Positions 1 through 13,064 are shown, counted from the stretch's first letter. The stretch: 64,000 nt of DNA from Eonycteris spelaea (GCA_003508835.1 PUFA01000557.1:1-64000), one strand, 5' to 3'. Translations and numbers: made by a program. The notes: generated by a model from the sequence alone, not told the origin.

Positions 1-2998
1 CACTCTTTCATTCCTGGGTCAGGCCCAGGGGACAGAGGGAAGCAGGGTCGTGATATGCCAGACTACCCTACCTCTAGTGACCCCAACCTCCCTTTTCCCC
101 CTTACTTTCTTCTAAGGACTCAGGAACTTTTTCTCAGTTGTTCTTCCAGGGCCTTCTTCCTTTCCAATTACAGGACCCATAAAGCCAAGAATTTAGAGGA
201 GACCAAGAAAGGAGAGGTTGCCATTACATTCTGAAGGGTCTGGGGTAAACTGGTGCAGTTAATACCGCACTGCTTAGTACCTGATTACACACCATATTTT
301 ATTTTTCTATAATTTATCTCTCTATTAGTATTGACCACTCCCTGCCTTCCCAAGTAGCCTGCAGTCCTAAAGAGTATAAAATGTGTCTTCCAAAAAAAAA
401 AATACGGTATCCTGGCATCTAGCCATGTAATTCTTTCAATACATATTGATTAAATGAATAAATGAATCCTCTGCTCAAATGAAAATAACATTTTTATCCC
501 CCCCCAAATTTGTCTTCCACAATACATAGTAGGCATTTGATTAAAACATGTATTTTAAAGATATATTAAAATGATTGTAGTCTAGGCACATACAGAGTAC
601 CACTTTTCAGTATTGCTTTGTCACTTAACCTTTTGGCCACTGCATAGGGTTGTAACTATGGCACAGGTTTTGCTGAGGTGTCTTGCCTCTCATAGGCATT
701 TTCTGCTGATTCAGACCAGTTGTTCTTGGGCCTGCTTTTTTGATTACATGGAGTGTCACATGTTAAAAATATTGCAAAACTTCAAAACATAATCCAATTT
801 ACCCAACACACCATACAATGCTTTATCCATTTAGAGGTTAGAGGACACTTTAAAATGAGAGTTTTATAGTGGCCCCAAATTTGGAAATTGCTAAATTATT
901 CTGTTTCAAGTTTAGTGGCTCTCTATCTGCACACCCCTTAATCAATGGATAATTTCTCACTTATGCATTTAGACACAGGGTTGGTTCTTATCGTCCATGC
1001 ACACCAGTAGTCCACAAGCAATTAAATTTCCATCTCAAACAGTGAGTCTACTCCAAATGACCTATGCCATTTAAGCATTTCTGCATCAAGGTATTTAATG
1101 ATGCTACTAGTTTAGCCAAAGGATGCTGGGAAGTTTTTTTTTTAACTTTTCTATCAAAATATAAACACATGCACAAAATAGCATGCAAACCCAAAGTTAC
1201 AGCTCAGTGATTTATCACAAAGTGAACATGCCTGCATGACCAAGGGTAGTGAGAATTTGGGAACTTTTTTTCACAATCCCAATAATGCTTTCTTAAACAT
1301 ATGGCATTAGTTGGAGTGTACGTTATGAAGTGTAAACTGTAATCCATGTGCAGAGGTGCTGCTGAGTTGAATGAATTAAGCCTTTGACTTGTTTCATTGT
1401 GCTGAGAGCATTGACGCCATCTGTCTGGTAGCACAACTTCTGACAACTGCCCAAATCTATAGGGTCTTTCAGTTTATTTTTTTTAAAAAAAGGTTTCCAG
1501 GTGTTTTGAATTATATTTAGTTGTGGCTGGTGGGAAATTTATGAGCTGGCTGGCTACACCTTCTTGACTTGTGCCATAGAATCTGCAAAAAGGTCCTAGG
1601 GTTAGTATCCCCCCCTCTCCCCTATTTTTTCTTTCTTTCTTTTTTTTTTGTCTTCTGAAACTTTAGCTTGGAAAAATTACATATCCCCATTTTCCCACTA
1701 TTACTATTTTCTTTGGGATTTCAAAGGATGAATTCGACACTTTTTTATGTGCCCTACTGTAGGAATAGACACAACTCTGATAAAGTTTCTGTGCTGGGAA
1801 ACATGCCTGTTTTCTTCTTCAAGGTCCTATGTGGTTTGTAGGGTTGGCATTTTAATCAGTACCCACATTAAAAAAAAACAAACTCATGACTATCCAGGTA
1901 CAACACTGACAGAATCTCTAAGACTTATTTTTAGAAATAACAAGGAACAAAGAGAAGAAATACTTAAATATTGTGGTTTCTGTCAAGGAGAAAAATGGCC
2001 ACACTGCTAAAGCTCGTTGCAACAGAACTAGCACTTTGCTAGGATAATATGCTGAGTATTCTGCACATCATTTTCTTCAATTTTTCCCTAGCAACAAATT
2101 CTTAACTCAATATATTAAATTTGTAGCAAGCTGACAACTCTTTATATTGTTTTTAATGCAAGTTTTTTTTGTTTTTCTTATGATTAATTAAGGGATGTAT
2201 TAAAATTATGAAGGTTTGCATATATATATACAGAGCTATAATTTTCTTTGCTATATAATATAGTTAAGTTCTGTGGACCCACAGAAATCTAATTGTTGCA
2301 ATTACTCTTAGAGTACAATAGGGTGTGTGACTTGGTGTGCTGTTGTTCCTTTGAGCTAACTAGAAAAGGCTTGTTACTTGGTGGCTGGTGGGGGATGGAG
2401 TAAACAATACAATATCTTGAATTTAAGATATTTAATTTGAATTTAAGAATACAGCAAAACAAGTTAGGAATTGAGATTTCCCCCACCCCCACCACTTGAA
2501 CTTTTGGCATCAGAGAAAGATGTGCTGGGCCCCAATGGATTTGGGTCTCTTCCTCCCTTGGCTGGAGCCCTAGATTCTAGGCATTTAAGGTTTCCTCTCC
2601 ACACCCACCTTCTTCACCACAGGGGTCAGCCTCAGAGCAGCATTTCCCCAGGGACCTGAAGAGGAAGTGTTTCCTGTTGTCCTTTCTTTTTAATTTAAGG
2701 GCTTTGTTTAACCTGGTTGCTGGTGGGAAAAGTTTTTCACATTTAAGGGAAGTATCCAGCTGGATTTTGTGCTCCTTTGTTACTAAAGTTTGAAATGCAG
2801 ACTTTTAGTATCATATGATGTGTATTTTTCATGTGTTGAATTCCAAAAGGGGGAGAGAGGCGTAGGGAAGGGGACCAGAGTGTCCCGAACCTCATGGGCT
2901 CTTCTAGATTCAATATGTAATCACTGAGGAGAGAAATAAGAGCAGAGTTTTTCAAATAAATAATATAGTTTGAACATTAATCATTGTATGATCAAAAA
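1..2998. other. Intronic DNA, no gene recognised
   Basis: No exon, RNA gene or intact element is visible. Short ORFs are all below about 100 codons, with no family resemblance. A stretch near 400-475 ending in repeated 'aatgaataaatgaa' resembles the 3' tail of an L2 element. The stretch 1140-1250 resembles a very old LINE fragment. Both are low-confidence. Confidence 0.5.
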
Positions 2999-3480
2999 GT
3001 GTTTCTTGAATACCCATTATACACCGAGCCCTGTGGAGGAGGATACAAGAGAAAAATGCCCCAAACCCAGTTTCTCTTGTGCTTATTATTTAAGAAACAA
3101 TGAAGGGGATGGAGAATGAGTTTATTAATCATGAAATGAGTAGCATTGACCTATGAAAGTTTAGAGAAGGCAGAGAGTATCATGAAAGAAGTGAGACTTG
3201 AGCTGGGCCTTTAAAGACAGTTAACATTTGGACATGTATAAAGAGAGAGGGACAATCCAGTCTGGTTCAGTAACACAAATATGGTTAAGGGTGGGTGGAC
3301 AGCTGACCATGAGGAAATTGGCTTTACTGAGCAAGAAAACTGTGGAGAGTCTGGGAAGCAGGGTGGAGGAGTCTGAGATTTGAGTGCGGCTAACAGTAGG
3401 ACCCATCTAGGAGAGGAATAACATAATAAAATGTGTAAAACAGTTGGGGCCAGACTCCAGTGGGAAAGGTGGAGGTAAAA
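2999..3480 (-). repeat. L2-type LINE relic
   Basis: The sequence opens with a degenerate form of the L2 antisense tail (tattgag..ctactatgtgccagg..ctgtg..gaggatac). It continues with the familiar 'gagctgggcctttaaag' and 'gccagactccag' type segments. It is strongly diverged. L2 is an extinct LINE family shared by all mammals. Confidence 0.55.
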
Positions 3481-5699
3481 AGTAAAGGAACAAATCTGAA
3501 ACACTATAAACCAGAAAGTTTATATTTGGTAACAAATTAAATATAGGGTTATGGTAGGAGGGAGGAAAAGATAATTAACATTATAAATTGGTAAGCTCAA
3601 AAGCGATTGCAGGCAATTTTGAAGGAAGGAAGTTTACTTTGGAGAAAAGTAATGAATTTAGCTTTAGATATGTTTTTAGATGTCAACCTTTTTATTTGTG
3701 ATTGATAAATAATTTGCAATATCCTGTATCTTGAATGGGAAAGCGAGAATAGATACTTTGAATTTATTTGAAAATAAGGAGGTTTGAAACCCATAAAGAA
3801 TTCAGAGAGAGATGATTAGAAAGCTGTAGGTATATTCTTGCCAGTGGTGGTGTTCCTACACACAGTAGGAACCTTAAAAAAAGGAAGACATGGCAGCAAA
3901 GACTGAAAAGAAGGAAAGATCAGAGAACGTAGTAGGAGAATCAGACTACTATACAGTATAACATAAATGAAGACAAGGGCATTTTAGGAATTAGGGAGTC
4001 ACCTTAAGTAAGTTGCTAAAAGAAGAAACTGAGGAATAGGAAATTTGAAACAATCCTTTTAGCCGTATGCGATTCTAGTGTATATTAAGCCCTTTTGAAC
4101 AGGTAAAGTTAGAATCTCGCTATAACACAACCTATATTAATGCAGAATTTGATACGCCCTTATTCAGTCTTGTAGTCCATTCTGAAAGGGTTGATATTCC
4201 TAGAAGAATCTTAGCCATGACTCCATTCTGCTGCACAAACCATAGGGACAGTATAAGACAAAGCTTATGCATATTCTCAGTTATATGCAATAGGTCACCA
4301 AAGTTAAACATGATTGGGTGAACTCTTCCGCAGTTTCAGCAGACTCTTTTCTCCCTAAAACAAATGTTTGTTCATATCACCATGAATATGAAGCATCTAA
4401 GATGCAGAGGTGTCAGCCACTTGCCTTAAGGCTAAGATTAGGTTAGTGGCAGGGTTAGAACTAGAATTCAGTTCCCCAGATTGTTTAATATGTTTTTCTT
4501 CTCTAGCCCATTGAGAGAATAAAGATTAAACTTCAACTCAATATAGCTTGCCTCTTGGACCTAAATTCAGATCAAGACTTATTCATAAGCTTATATTTTA
4601 GAATTACAGAGCAAGGTGTAGGCAGTATTTGTCATGCTAGTAGTCACCACACCTTGGGTGGGTAGTTAGGCAGAACACTGACTGAAGGATACTGTGTGTG
4701 TACCAAAACTTGACACACCTTGAAATCTTCCAGAATTTGTAAATCATTTTATTCCTGCCTTCTTGCACAATAATGGTGAAAGGGAAACAATTTGAATAGC
4801 TGCCGATAAGACATTTTTGGAGCCTTGAAATGACAATACTTCAGACAAAATGGAAGCAGCTGTACTTAGCCTAAAAGCAAACAGATTTATTTCACAGATA
4901 GTTAAGGAGTTTCTGTCCTGTATCTGAGGCCTCCAAGTGATGTCATAGTCAGTTTCTTCCCTTAGGAGAAGATAAGGCACAATGCAAATAACTCCAACAT
5001 AAGGCAGGATGTGTGTAAGTGCTATGTGATCCACTCAGAGGAAAGACATTCTTAGAGTTGGTTCTGGGGGAAATGTAGAATGCAAGGACTTGACATTTCT
5101 TAAGAAAACATAAATGAAGAGATAATGAATTTATTCATTCTTCCAGTCCTTCAAGTTGTAAGTCATATTAAGTTTACGTACCAAATAAATAGTGTAACTG
5201 TTTCTATTTTTAGAAGAGACTTGAGCTCATGAGTAAAGTCTTTCCAAGTTGTCGATTTTTGTTTAAATTTCCCTTGAGCAATAAAGTAAAATCCACTCCA
5301 CTGCCATTTTTATCATGTGTTATATCTTGGTTTTAGAGCTACAGGGGTTGGGAAATGAGGGAAAAATTAGTGTTTCATGTTGGGAACACTAGCACAGGAT
5401 AGGTTCTTGTCCAGAAATTAAGAGTAGCAAATATATTAAATGACTTGGTATCTGTGCAAGCAAACAGCATTCTGTGTTTAGTGCTTTGCAATACAATGTG
5501 ACCATTTCAGTGAAGGATGCTAAGACCCCAAACACCTAATTTTTAGCCAGGCCATTATCTGTATGTTAATGTGGGAATCCTTGGCAATTTCTGATGTGAT
5601 CATGCCTGGCTTAGTCATCCAAGTTCTGTGGATTGCTTAAAGTGTCCCTCACACTGATCTCATTTATATTGGCAAAGCTACCACATCATTCAGGCTTTC
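3481..5699. other. Intronic DNA, mostly unassigned
   Basis: No gene is seen. A short antisense MIR-like fragment may lie at about 4395-4480 (gatgcagaggtgtcagccacttgcc, then a 'ggcagggttagaactagaattc' type segment). The rest is AT-rich unique or heavily decayed sequence. Confidence 0.45.
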
Positions 5700-6765
5700 C
5701 TGCCCACCCCCCAACACTGTCATAAGATTCATCTTTACAAAACACCATATAGAATGAGTTGCCCATTCCTGCTTTTGAAATTTACTGAATACATCCTCAC
5801 TCCTCCCACTATCACTTCCTTTCTATTCTCGCCTTTATTCAGCCCAGTTCAGGCCCTCCTGAACTCTCTCATCTATCGGTTGTGTGAGAGCTGAGCTTTT
5901 AAATTGATCTTCCTAGTGCCAATCCATATTTCCACATGCTGCTAGCATAAACTTCCTGATGAAGCATTTTTATTTCCAATTTATAACCTTTGGTAACTTC
6001 CCATGACCTGCAGCTGTGTTTCACAGGCATCACGGTCATTTGCATATTGTCTTTACAGTCTTCACATCCATCTGGACTTGCTGTTTTCCTTTAAATCATC
6101 TTATTTTAAAAATTACATGCCTATTTTAGTGTCATCTCAAGCAATAAACTCCAGACAAACATGAGTTGGAGTTTTAGTTTATTCCTCTTCACCCTCAAGC
6201 GGTCATGTTAATTAAGAGAAACACCGGTCAGTGAACCACCTAAAGTTCTCTCTTCAGAATGGTTTCTCACCACACTGATAGGCTAACTCATTGTTATTCT
6301 TGCAGCATTTAAGGAGCGCAGCTTGGCTTTGATCTTATTCACCCCCTTCTTCCTGTTAGAACTCTCCACTCCAGCCAAACTGGTTTTATTTGTGGCCTCT
6401 TAGGTAGACCCTTTACTGTTCTCCCTACCTTCTGGAATAACCTCCTCCACTTCCTCTTCCTCTTGACTTGTTGATGTCTTTCCCATCCTCTTTAGTTAGT
6501 CTTCACTCCAACTCACCTGGTCTGCAGCAGTGTCTCTCCTCTCTAAATTTCTGCATTTCACATCTACTGCTTTGTATCACTAGTTCAGCATTTCATATTA
6601 TCTGGTTTCATTCTGTCCTCATGGCATCATAAAGTCTCCAAATTGGGATGCAGCTTAGAAGACTTTTCATAGGACTTTTAACTTGGTGTAGAGACATCAA
6701 GCTCCTTGAGGACGGCAGTCACATTATACATATCAAGTCCCAAATGTGCATCTCCTTTTTAGGGT
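5700..6765 (+). repeat. L2 relic, sense orientation
   Basis: Pyrimidine-rich sequence contains diverged L2 ORF-end and 3' UTR landmarks. These are a 'taacttcccatgacctg' segment like the L2 'ggcttcccattgcc', 'ccagccaaactgg', 'ccctaccttctggaataacc', and finally 'agctccttgaggacggcag' at about 6700. The order is that of an L2 read 5' to 3' on +. It is broken throughout and non-coding. Confidence 0.6.
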
Positions 6766-6776
6766 TTTTTTTTTTT

Positions 6777-7035
6777 GGTCATTGTTCTATTATTTATTTA
6801 TTTATTTTTTATTTTTCAATTAGAGTTGACATTCATTATTATTTTATATTAGTTTCAGGCGTACAGCACAGTGGTTAGACATTTATGTAATTTATGAAGT
6901 AATGTCCCCAATTAGTTTAATACTCACCTGGCACCATATGTAGTTATTACAATATTATTGACTATATTCCTTATGCTGTACTTGACACCCCTGTGACTAT
7001 TTTGTAACTATAAATTTGTACTTATTTTTTTAATA
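6777..7035 (-). mobile_element. L1 3' UTR fragment (5'-truncated)
   Basis: The fragment begins with a T-rich tract (antisense poly-A) and runs through 'attagtttcaggcgtacagc' and 'accatatgtagttattac'. This is the same 3' UTR module as at 13085-13290 and 25120-25320. It stops abruptly at 'ttgtactta', where element C begins. Confidence 0.65.
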
Positions 7036-8540
7036 TTACTTTTTTCCAGCTTTATTGAAATGTAATAGAGAATTAGTTGCTTATATTTACATTGTACAAT
7101 TCAGTGAGGTTTTTTAAAATTATATTTGGCATACAATAATATACCAGTTTCAGTTGTATAGCCCTGTGATAAGAAATCCACAGAACTCCCAAAGCGATCA
7201 CCCTGCTAAATCTAGTATCCCTTTTCCCCTTACATATTTATTACATTATTAACCATCTTCCTCATGCTACACTCTCCTTCTCCATATCTATTCTGCAAAT
7301 ATCCACTTGTACCTCTTATTCCATTTACCTTTTTTTTAGCTGTACCCCCAACCCCCCTCCCATCTAGCAGCCCTCAAAATATTCTCTGTATCTATGAGTT
7401 TATGTCCTCTTTTGTTGTTGTTGTTATTTTGTTCTTTAGATTCCACATGTACGTGCAATCCTGTGATGATGTTTGTCTTTCTCTGACCCAATTCATCCAT
7501 CATTGCAATATCTTTTTCCATCCCCTTCCTTTTAGTCTGTGTGTGTGTCTTTTGATCTGTAGAGAATCTCTTGTAGGCAGTATATGTAGGGGTCTTGCTT
7601 TCTTATCCATTATTCCTGGATTTTTGTTCTATTGTCTCATATGGTTGCTACTTCTTTATCTTCCCATTTTGGCTGCCTTTTCATGTCTGTTTCTATGTAC
7701 TAAGCAAAGCTCCGAAGTCTCCTTGTCTTCTTAGGGTGGCTTTGCGTAGTAGGTGTCTTTGTGGCACAGTCCTGAGAGGGATTTAGCTGCAGGCCAGTTT
7801 TAGCCCCAGCCTGTGGTCCTCCGGGGCCTCCTGTTAAGATTCAGCAAACAATCCACAGATGCTGTGCTTTTAGTTATCTTAAGAAACCACAACAGAAACC
7901 GAGGCCAGCTGCCACCAGTGTGAGTCTTGGAACTGCTCTGCAAGGATCATTGGACTCACCAGGAGGACACAAGTGGATGTGGCTTGGGTAGAGTTATGAG
8001 TTGGGGGAAGTGGAGTTTCAGGGAATCCTCTGGGTGGAGTGACCTCTGTTAGTCAGTTTGATGAAGTCTCAGCTATGGGGGAGCTGCGTCTGTACACTGG
8101 GAGAAGGGAAGACTCAACAGAGGAACAATGTATTGATACCACCCGCACTTCTGCCCAGGAGAAAGCCTCACCTCTGGCCCTCGCTCTACCCCTTGAGCAG
8201 TCCACCCAGTGCTGGCACTCAGAGTGAGCAGGTTCATCACTATGAAAGTCCGCTCGTGGACACAGCTTCGTTAAGAGGTCTGTGCAGCTGCTGGCTGCCA
8301 CTGCCACAGCCTCTGTCCCACTCATCTGTTTGGTTCGGGGCAGCCTTGTGTCTTTGCCCCCTCCTACCTTCTACTGTGGCAGGTTGAGTAATTATTTCTC
8401 TCCCTAGTTGTAGTGCTTCTGTTCGTTTAGAACCTCGGTGACTTTCCTTGCTGTTTGCTCCTCGTTTCTGTTACAACTTTGATTTGGTTTGCTAGGGGGA
8501 TAAACAAAACTTCTATCATTTATGCCATTTTTCCCCGTCA
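7036..8540 (-). mobile_element. Short L1-derived non-autonomous element (copy C)
   Basis: This element lies antisense to the presumed host gene. On + it starts with a 3' end ('cagctttattgaaatgtaat', then 'ttagttgcttatatttacattg') that recurs at 40250. It joins directly at about 7490-7530 to sequence upstream of the ORF2 endonuclease start ('aatatctttttccatcccctt..ttttagtctgtg'). ORF1 is almost wholly missing: near 7605 the copy jumps to the ORF1 start and 5' UTR. The GC-rich 5' UTR (about 7760-8530) matches elements D and E closely. Length is about 1.5 kb against about 2.4 kb for D and E. ORFs inside it are chance. Confidence 0.7.
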
Positions 8541-9046
8541 AGGGTTTTTTTTTTTTACTTTGGATGCCAGTAAATGTACCATTATCTCATGATTTTCAGG
8601 AGCTCATTATCTAGCTTTATTATGATGAACACCAGTGTTTCCACCAGAGTTATCAAAGTTACACCTTTAATATTTGGCATACCACATGTGTGTCCCTTTT
8701 GTGCAGTCTATACCCTTCACATCTTACCTCCTCACTCGCCTCCTGAACACATACATACAGCCATTGTGGTCTGCAACCTGTTTTGCCACTTTCTTCTTTA
8801 CTTCAAAATTATAATAAACATTTTTGTTGAAGGTTCCATCTCTGTGTCTGTCTCCTTAGTTTTCTCTTTCTCTCTCCCTTAGCCCCAGGTTTTGAGCTCA
8901 GAGTAAAGTTTTGGACTAACCACACTTTAGCAGCCCTTTTCTGGCCACAGATCAGGGAGAAGGTGAACAGTTGGGGTCATAGACATAGGGATCTTCAAGT
9001 GACATTTCCTTACAGAGGCTTATTTTGCTTTTACTGAAACCAACAA
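8541..9046. other. Unassigned intronic DNA
   Basis: A T12 tract lies at the left edge and matches 'agggttttttttttt' at 6763, so it may mark the target-site duplication of the composite insertion 6777-8540. The tract is low-complexity, so this is uncertain. No gene is recognised. Confidence 0.4.
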
Positions 9047-9265
9047 TGATGATAAACATTTTATTAGCACTTATAGTGTACCAGGTCCTGAGCTAGGTAC
9101 TTGTCATGTTGTCTGGGTCAATCTTTGTGGCAACTCCAAGAATGAGGTACTATGACAGTCCCCACTTTATAGATGAGGAAATGCAGGCATGGGGCAATTA
9201 GACATAACTGTTCATGGCAGAACCAGGAATCTCAAAGCTCAGACTATGCCGTACTGTGCAAACAA
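9047..9265 (-). repeat. MIR SINE (antisense)
   Basis: The antisense MIR core is clear: a degenerate 'cttatagtgtaccagg' start, then 'ccccactttatagatgagga', 'aatgcaggcatgg' and an 'accaggaatctcaaa' 5' portion. MIR is an ancient tRNA-derived SINE mobilised by L2. Confidence 0.8.
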
Positions 9266-9559
9266 CACAGTGCAGGAAGTATATGGGAGCATGAGCCCCA
9301 TTTCCCCCTTGCATATTCCTGCTCATATGCACAAAAGAATATATGCTTATGATGTTCAGTCACTTAACCTTTCTTGTTTTCCCTCCTACCACCTTTTTTG
9401 CTCCTGTCAGTGTGTGGGCATCTGCATATACCTGCTGATGGCTTGCCACTGAGTGAACTTCTCATGAGTAGCCACACAAAAAGGTGCAGATAAACAAGCT
9501 TTCTTACCGTAGACCTACAAGCACACTCCTTTCTGACTTGCTTGCTACCTTACAGGCCT

Positions 9560-9650
9560 TATGCCTTATTACATATCAAAGTGTGAATTTTCTCAGTCTC
9601 CCTCCCACACCGAAGTTTTGCAGGCAAATGAGCCTTTGTCTCTTCCTCCC
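9560..9650 (+). pseudogene. Decayed mir-532-like hairpin
   Basis: 'cctcccacaccgaagttttg' at 9600 onward aligns with the mir-532 3' arm (cctcccacacccaaggcttg), followed by 'caggcaaatgagcc' against the real locus 'caggagggtgagcc'. The 5' arm contains 'tatgccttatta', but pairing with the 3' arm is broken. Probably a dead paralogue. Confidence 0.5.
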
Positions 9651-9699
9651 TCTCGCACACACACAGTGCCAGAGAGAGAAGAGTCTCTGACTCCATCAC

Positions 9700-9790
9700 C
9701 CTTTTATGTGCCTTGACTGGAGGAGTATGAACTTTCCAAATCCCATGCCCACCTGTGGGGTTTGCAGGAGAGTGGGCTTTCACCTGGCAT
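9700..9790 (+). pseudogene. Decayed mir-188/532-like hairpin
   Basis: 'gtgccttgactggaggag' and 'cccacctgtggggtttgcag' align in order with the two arms of mir-188 (cccttgcatggtggaggg and cccacatgcagggtttgca). They are followed by 'gagagtgggctttc', like the real flank. The arms no longer pair well. Confidence 0.5.
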
Positions 9791-10009
9791 GTGGGACTGA
9801 GATTTCTTAATGCTTTTCTTATAGGCATGATGAACAAGAGTCAGCTTTATCACAGTGACAGTGACCCTCCCTGACGTGGTATACACACACATAGATGGTG
9901 CGTGTAAACGTGTAAGAAGTTGAGGCTTCTTATTACCCCCAGTCGCCGGGTACCTGTGTCCATGCACGTTCTCTATGTGTGAGGAGCAGGTAAATCCTGA
10001 CCTATTCGA

Positions 10010-10080
10010 TCTCATATGTTGAGGTGTGAGCTGTCTCAGGTCCCCTTTCCCACACAAGTGTTACAGGTGTGCAAGCATTC
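10010..10080 (+). pseudogene. Decayed mir-532-like hairpin
   Basis: 'catatgttgaggtgtgagct' matches the mir-532 5' arm (catgccttgagtgtaggact). 'ccctttcccacacaagtg' then 'ttacagg' matches the 3' arm. Spacing between the arms is like the real precursor. Several mismatches break the stem. Confidence 0.5.
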
Positions 10081-11399
10081 TGAGCTGTGCTGTGTCTCTT
10101 AAACCCAGCAGGTATTCTCACTACCCTTCCCACAAGCATGCTTTATAGGATACTGGACTTTAAATTGGCTCACACTCACAGGCATGTACATATTCAGGTG
10201 TGTACATAACATACACACAGTGAGGGAGAAGAATCCTGACTATCAGTGTTTGTCTTGTATGTTGGAATAAAAAATATCTGCCCCTCTTAACTTAGGGGAA
10301 AAATATAAGATCAGAAATGGCAGCTTATCCTTGAAGGATGGTAGGCAACTTCTAAGCTATAATCTGTTGGCCAACAAGATTGAAACCTAAAGAAAAAGTG
10401 TCATGGTGAATACCCATTTGGCTCTTTATTTTATAATTAGCGTTATTAAGTAGCTGATAAGTTTGCTTGATCAGTCTGCACATGAAAAGCCCTTTGTCTT
10501 TTAGTCCTTTCAAAGGGTTTGAAACATTATTCAAATGATAAATATTTACATCATAAAAATAATGTGAATATTTATGAAGTTCTAACATTTTTCTAGGATT
10601 CATCAGTAAGTGATTTTTTCTTGTATTAGCCCTGTCTCTGGCCCTCCCCCTGCAAATGTCCCCACTATCTATGCGGGAGTACAAGCCTCTTGAGCTGTCC
10701 CATTTTTTCCCACCTTCAGCATGCAAGGCTTTGTGCCTTTTAAAAAGCATCCTTCTCCCAACACACGCACATACACATGCACACACACAGAAAAGTGAGC
10801 TTGGTGACTTCTCTCTTATTCACGCTATCTGCTGTAGTGTGTTTTCCCATGCCCACTCCCACTTGCCTCTCTCTTATCTTGTACTGCTCTTTCTTTCTGT
10901 ACACACATGGGTGGTGTCCGTGTTGGAGAGACACCTGAGCTGTCCCATTTTATCTAGCATTGCAGGAAAGCAAGTTTTCTAGAATTTCCCCCTCCTTTTT
11001 CGTGCATTTCTTAAACTAAAGTAAAATTAACCTTGTTATTACAGCCTCCCAATATGCACATTGGTTGTGCTACAGTGTAGCCTCTTTGTGACTCCTTTCT
11101 CTATGTGAGCCCACACATGCATTTATGACAGGAGCTTGAGCCTTATTATACATTTTTGATCTTTCTTCCATTTCCCCTCTCCCTTTCCTATATGTGTGCC
11201 GAGGATGTGCCAAAGAGTGAGTCCTCATCACCTTTTGTTTTTATATGTGCATAGCTACATACAGCTTGGGGTGGTGGTTAGGCCCACTGTCTTGGCAATC
11301 AGGCCCACTGCGATGGCATCATGGTGCTATTCCTTGATAGTTTCCTGATCCTGGACAAGCAACTTTTGCTGTTAGTTTCTCAATTTCCACAATACACGT

Positions 11400-12340
11400 A
11401 ATTTAAAAATTAAATGAAAAATTTATAAAGAACTGCCTTCTTCCTTGACCCCCAAAGCTCCTCCAGTTTCTATTCATTTCTATATTCTACTTTACAGAAA
11501 AATACCTTAAAAGATTTGACTCTCTCCATTTATGCTTCTCCATTCTCTCTTGATCACACTCCAATTGAGGTTTTAATTTTTACCTCACCACTAAAATACC
11601 CTTTTCAAGGTCCTTGATGCCCTTCACATCACTTGATACGTTGGGCAGTTCCATCATTTTACTTGACCGTTGCTCATTCTCTCCGTCTCAAGATTCTACC
11701 TGGTTTCCAGGATTCCAGACTGAGTTGTCCTCTTACTTCACCTTGTCTTTGTCAGTCTCTTTTGATGGCTCCTCCTCTTCATTCTTAATTGTAAGCAATA
11801 GACACATAGAGGCTTAGTCTTTGGATGACTTCTTTATACTTCTTGGTAGTCCTCAGCTGTTCTCATTGTGCCCTGTTGCTCTAAATACCATCCTCTGTGG
11901 ATGACTTCTATATTTATATTTCCAGACTGGATCTCTCTCCCTAGTTCTAGATGCATATATCCAACTGCGTATTCGACATCTGCCACTTGAGGTCTAATAA
12001 ATGCCTCAAACTTTAACAGAAACAAAACCGAAGTCCTGATTTTCCTCTCCCCTCCCTTAGTGTTCTTCAGCTCAGTAGATAGCATTCCGTAATTGCTCAG
12101 GCCAGAGACATATAAGATTTTAATATACTGAAGTCTTTGGATTTAACCTTGACACTAATTTTTTTCCACACTCTAAATCCAAACCATTATCAAATTTTGT
12201 TCACTCTACTTTTAAAATATATACCTGCTCTGACTACATCTCACACATATGCTTTTTACCTCCTCCTTTACTTCCACCCTAATGCAACTCTTCAACAGGT
12301 TGACAGGGGAGTGGGCCATGGGCCTTCCACTTACACACAT
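11400..12340 (+). repeat. Ancient interspersed repeat, family uncertain
   Basis: The sequence has the character of an old LINE 3' region: 'ccaaaccattatcaaat', 'tctacttttaaaatatatacc' and 'attgctcaggccaga'. Diverged relatives of these words are common in mammalian introns. I cannot assign the family firmly; L2 or a related LINE is likely. No coding frame survives. Confidence 0.4.
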
Positions 12341-12343
12341 CTG

Positions 12344-12349
12344 TCTACA

Positions 12350-12389
<40 letters not shown>

Positions 12390-12450
12390 GTCTCTCTCTC
12401 TGTCTCTCTCTCTGTCTCTCTCTGGTTCTCTGTCTCTCTCTGACTCTGTT
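12344..12450. repeat. (TC)n microsatellite
   Basis: A nearly pure CT tract with interspersed 'tctg' units. It gives spurious serine/leucine- and arginine/glutamate-rich ORFs on both strands. Confidence 0.95.
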
Positions 12451-12764
12451 GCTTTCCTCTCTCTTCCTTTTCCTACACTCTGCCTTCCTCTTACTCTTCC
12501 TCCATACTTGGCCTGAGCAAAAGGGAGGCTTACTGTAGCCCCTTCCCTGCCTTCTGGCCACCACCACATATAGTATAGGGACACAGGCATGCAGGACAAT
12601 GAGTCAGCTGATTGTTCCAGACCCTGGGCTTGCTTGTCTACCTGTCCACCTGTGGCCTACACAATCCACATTCTGTCTCTATCTTGCTTGCTTTCTGTCT
12701 GTATCTTACATGTATGTGTGTGCAGAATCACACATACACATGTGTGTTCAAGAGAGTGAACCAT

Positions 12765-12845
12765 CTCACCCTCCTTTGCTCCTATCTTTTTCCTGGTAGA
12801 AGGTGAGCTTTCTGAAACCACTGCTAATTAGCAAGAGAGGGAACT
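12765..12845 (+). pseudogene. Possible decayed mir-188-like hairpin
   Basis: 'ggtagaaggtgagctttctg' followed by 'aaacc' resembles the mir-188 arm-plus-loop segment (ggtggagggtgagctttctgaaaacc in human, from memory). The 3' arm is not recognisable. Weak. Confidence 0.3.
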
Positions 12846-12908
12846 TTAGCTTACCTTGCTCTCATGAACATTCTCACATATATGAGTGAATAAGGATTTT
12901 TTTTTTCT

Positions 12909-13064
12909 ACAGTGAGTCCCTCCTTATTCTTGGAGGATATGTTCCAAGACCCTCTAGTGGATTCCAGAAGACCTGCATCGTACCTAAACCTAATCAACTT
13001 TTTTAACTCTTCCAGAAATGTGGCAGCAACTTCTTCATCGGCAGATGCACCTTCTCCAGTAATC
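12909..13064 (+). mobile_element. Tigger-type DNA transposon, left piece
   Basis: It begins 'cagtgagtccctccttattc' then 'ggaggatatgttccaagac', the start of a mariner/Tigger-family element. It is cut at 13064 by element A and resumes at 16462. Confidence 0.6.

Larger units (their letters stand above)
9266..11399 (+). repeat. Decayed miR-532/188-like hairpin array, upstream part
   Basis: Recurring motifs mark this stretch. They include 'cccacac..aag..tt(g/a)cagg', 'gtgagctt', short CA runs and 'tgtgtac' blocks, spaced a few hundred bases apart. They resemble the 3' arm and flanks of mir-532 and mir-188. The clearer individual copies are listed separately. No copy forms a convincing microRNA hairpin by eye. 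I infer ancient tandem duplicates of the mir-532/188 unit. Confidence 0.5.

Noticed and set aside
7264..7734. 156-codon open frame (+)
   Set aside because: It lies entirely inside element C, antisense to it, has a Ser/Phe/Leu-rich low-complexity composition and no family match.
10352..10786. 144-codon frame (-)
   Set aside because: No recognisable protein features, no splice context, and it runs through CA repeats and degenerate array sequence.
12137..12599. Ser/Leu-rich and Arg/Glu-rich frames on both strands
   Set aside because: Translations of the (TC)n microsatellite.
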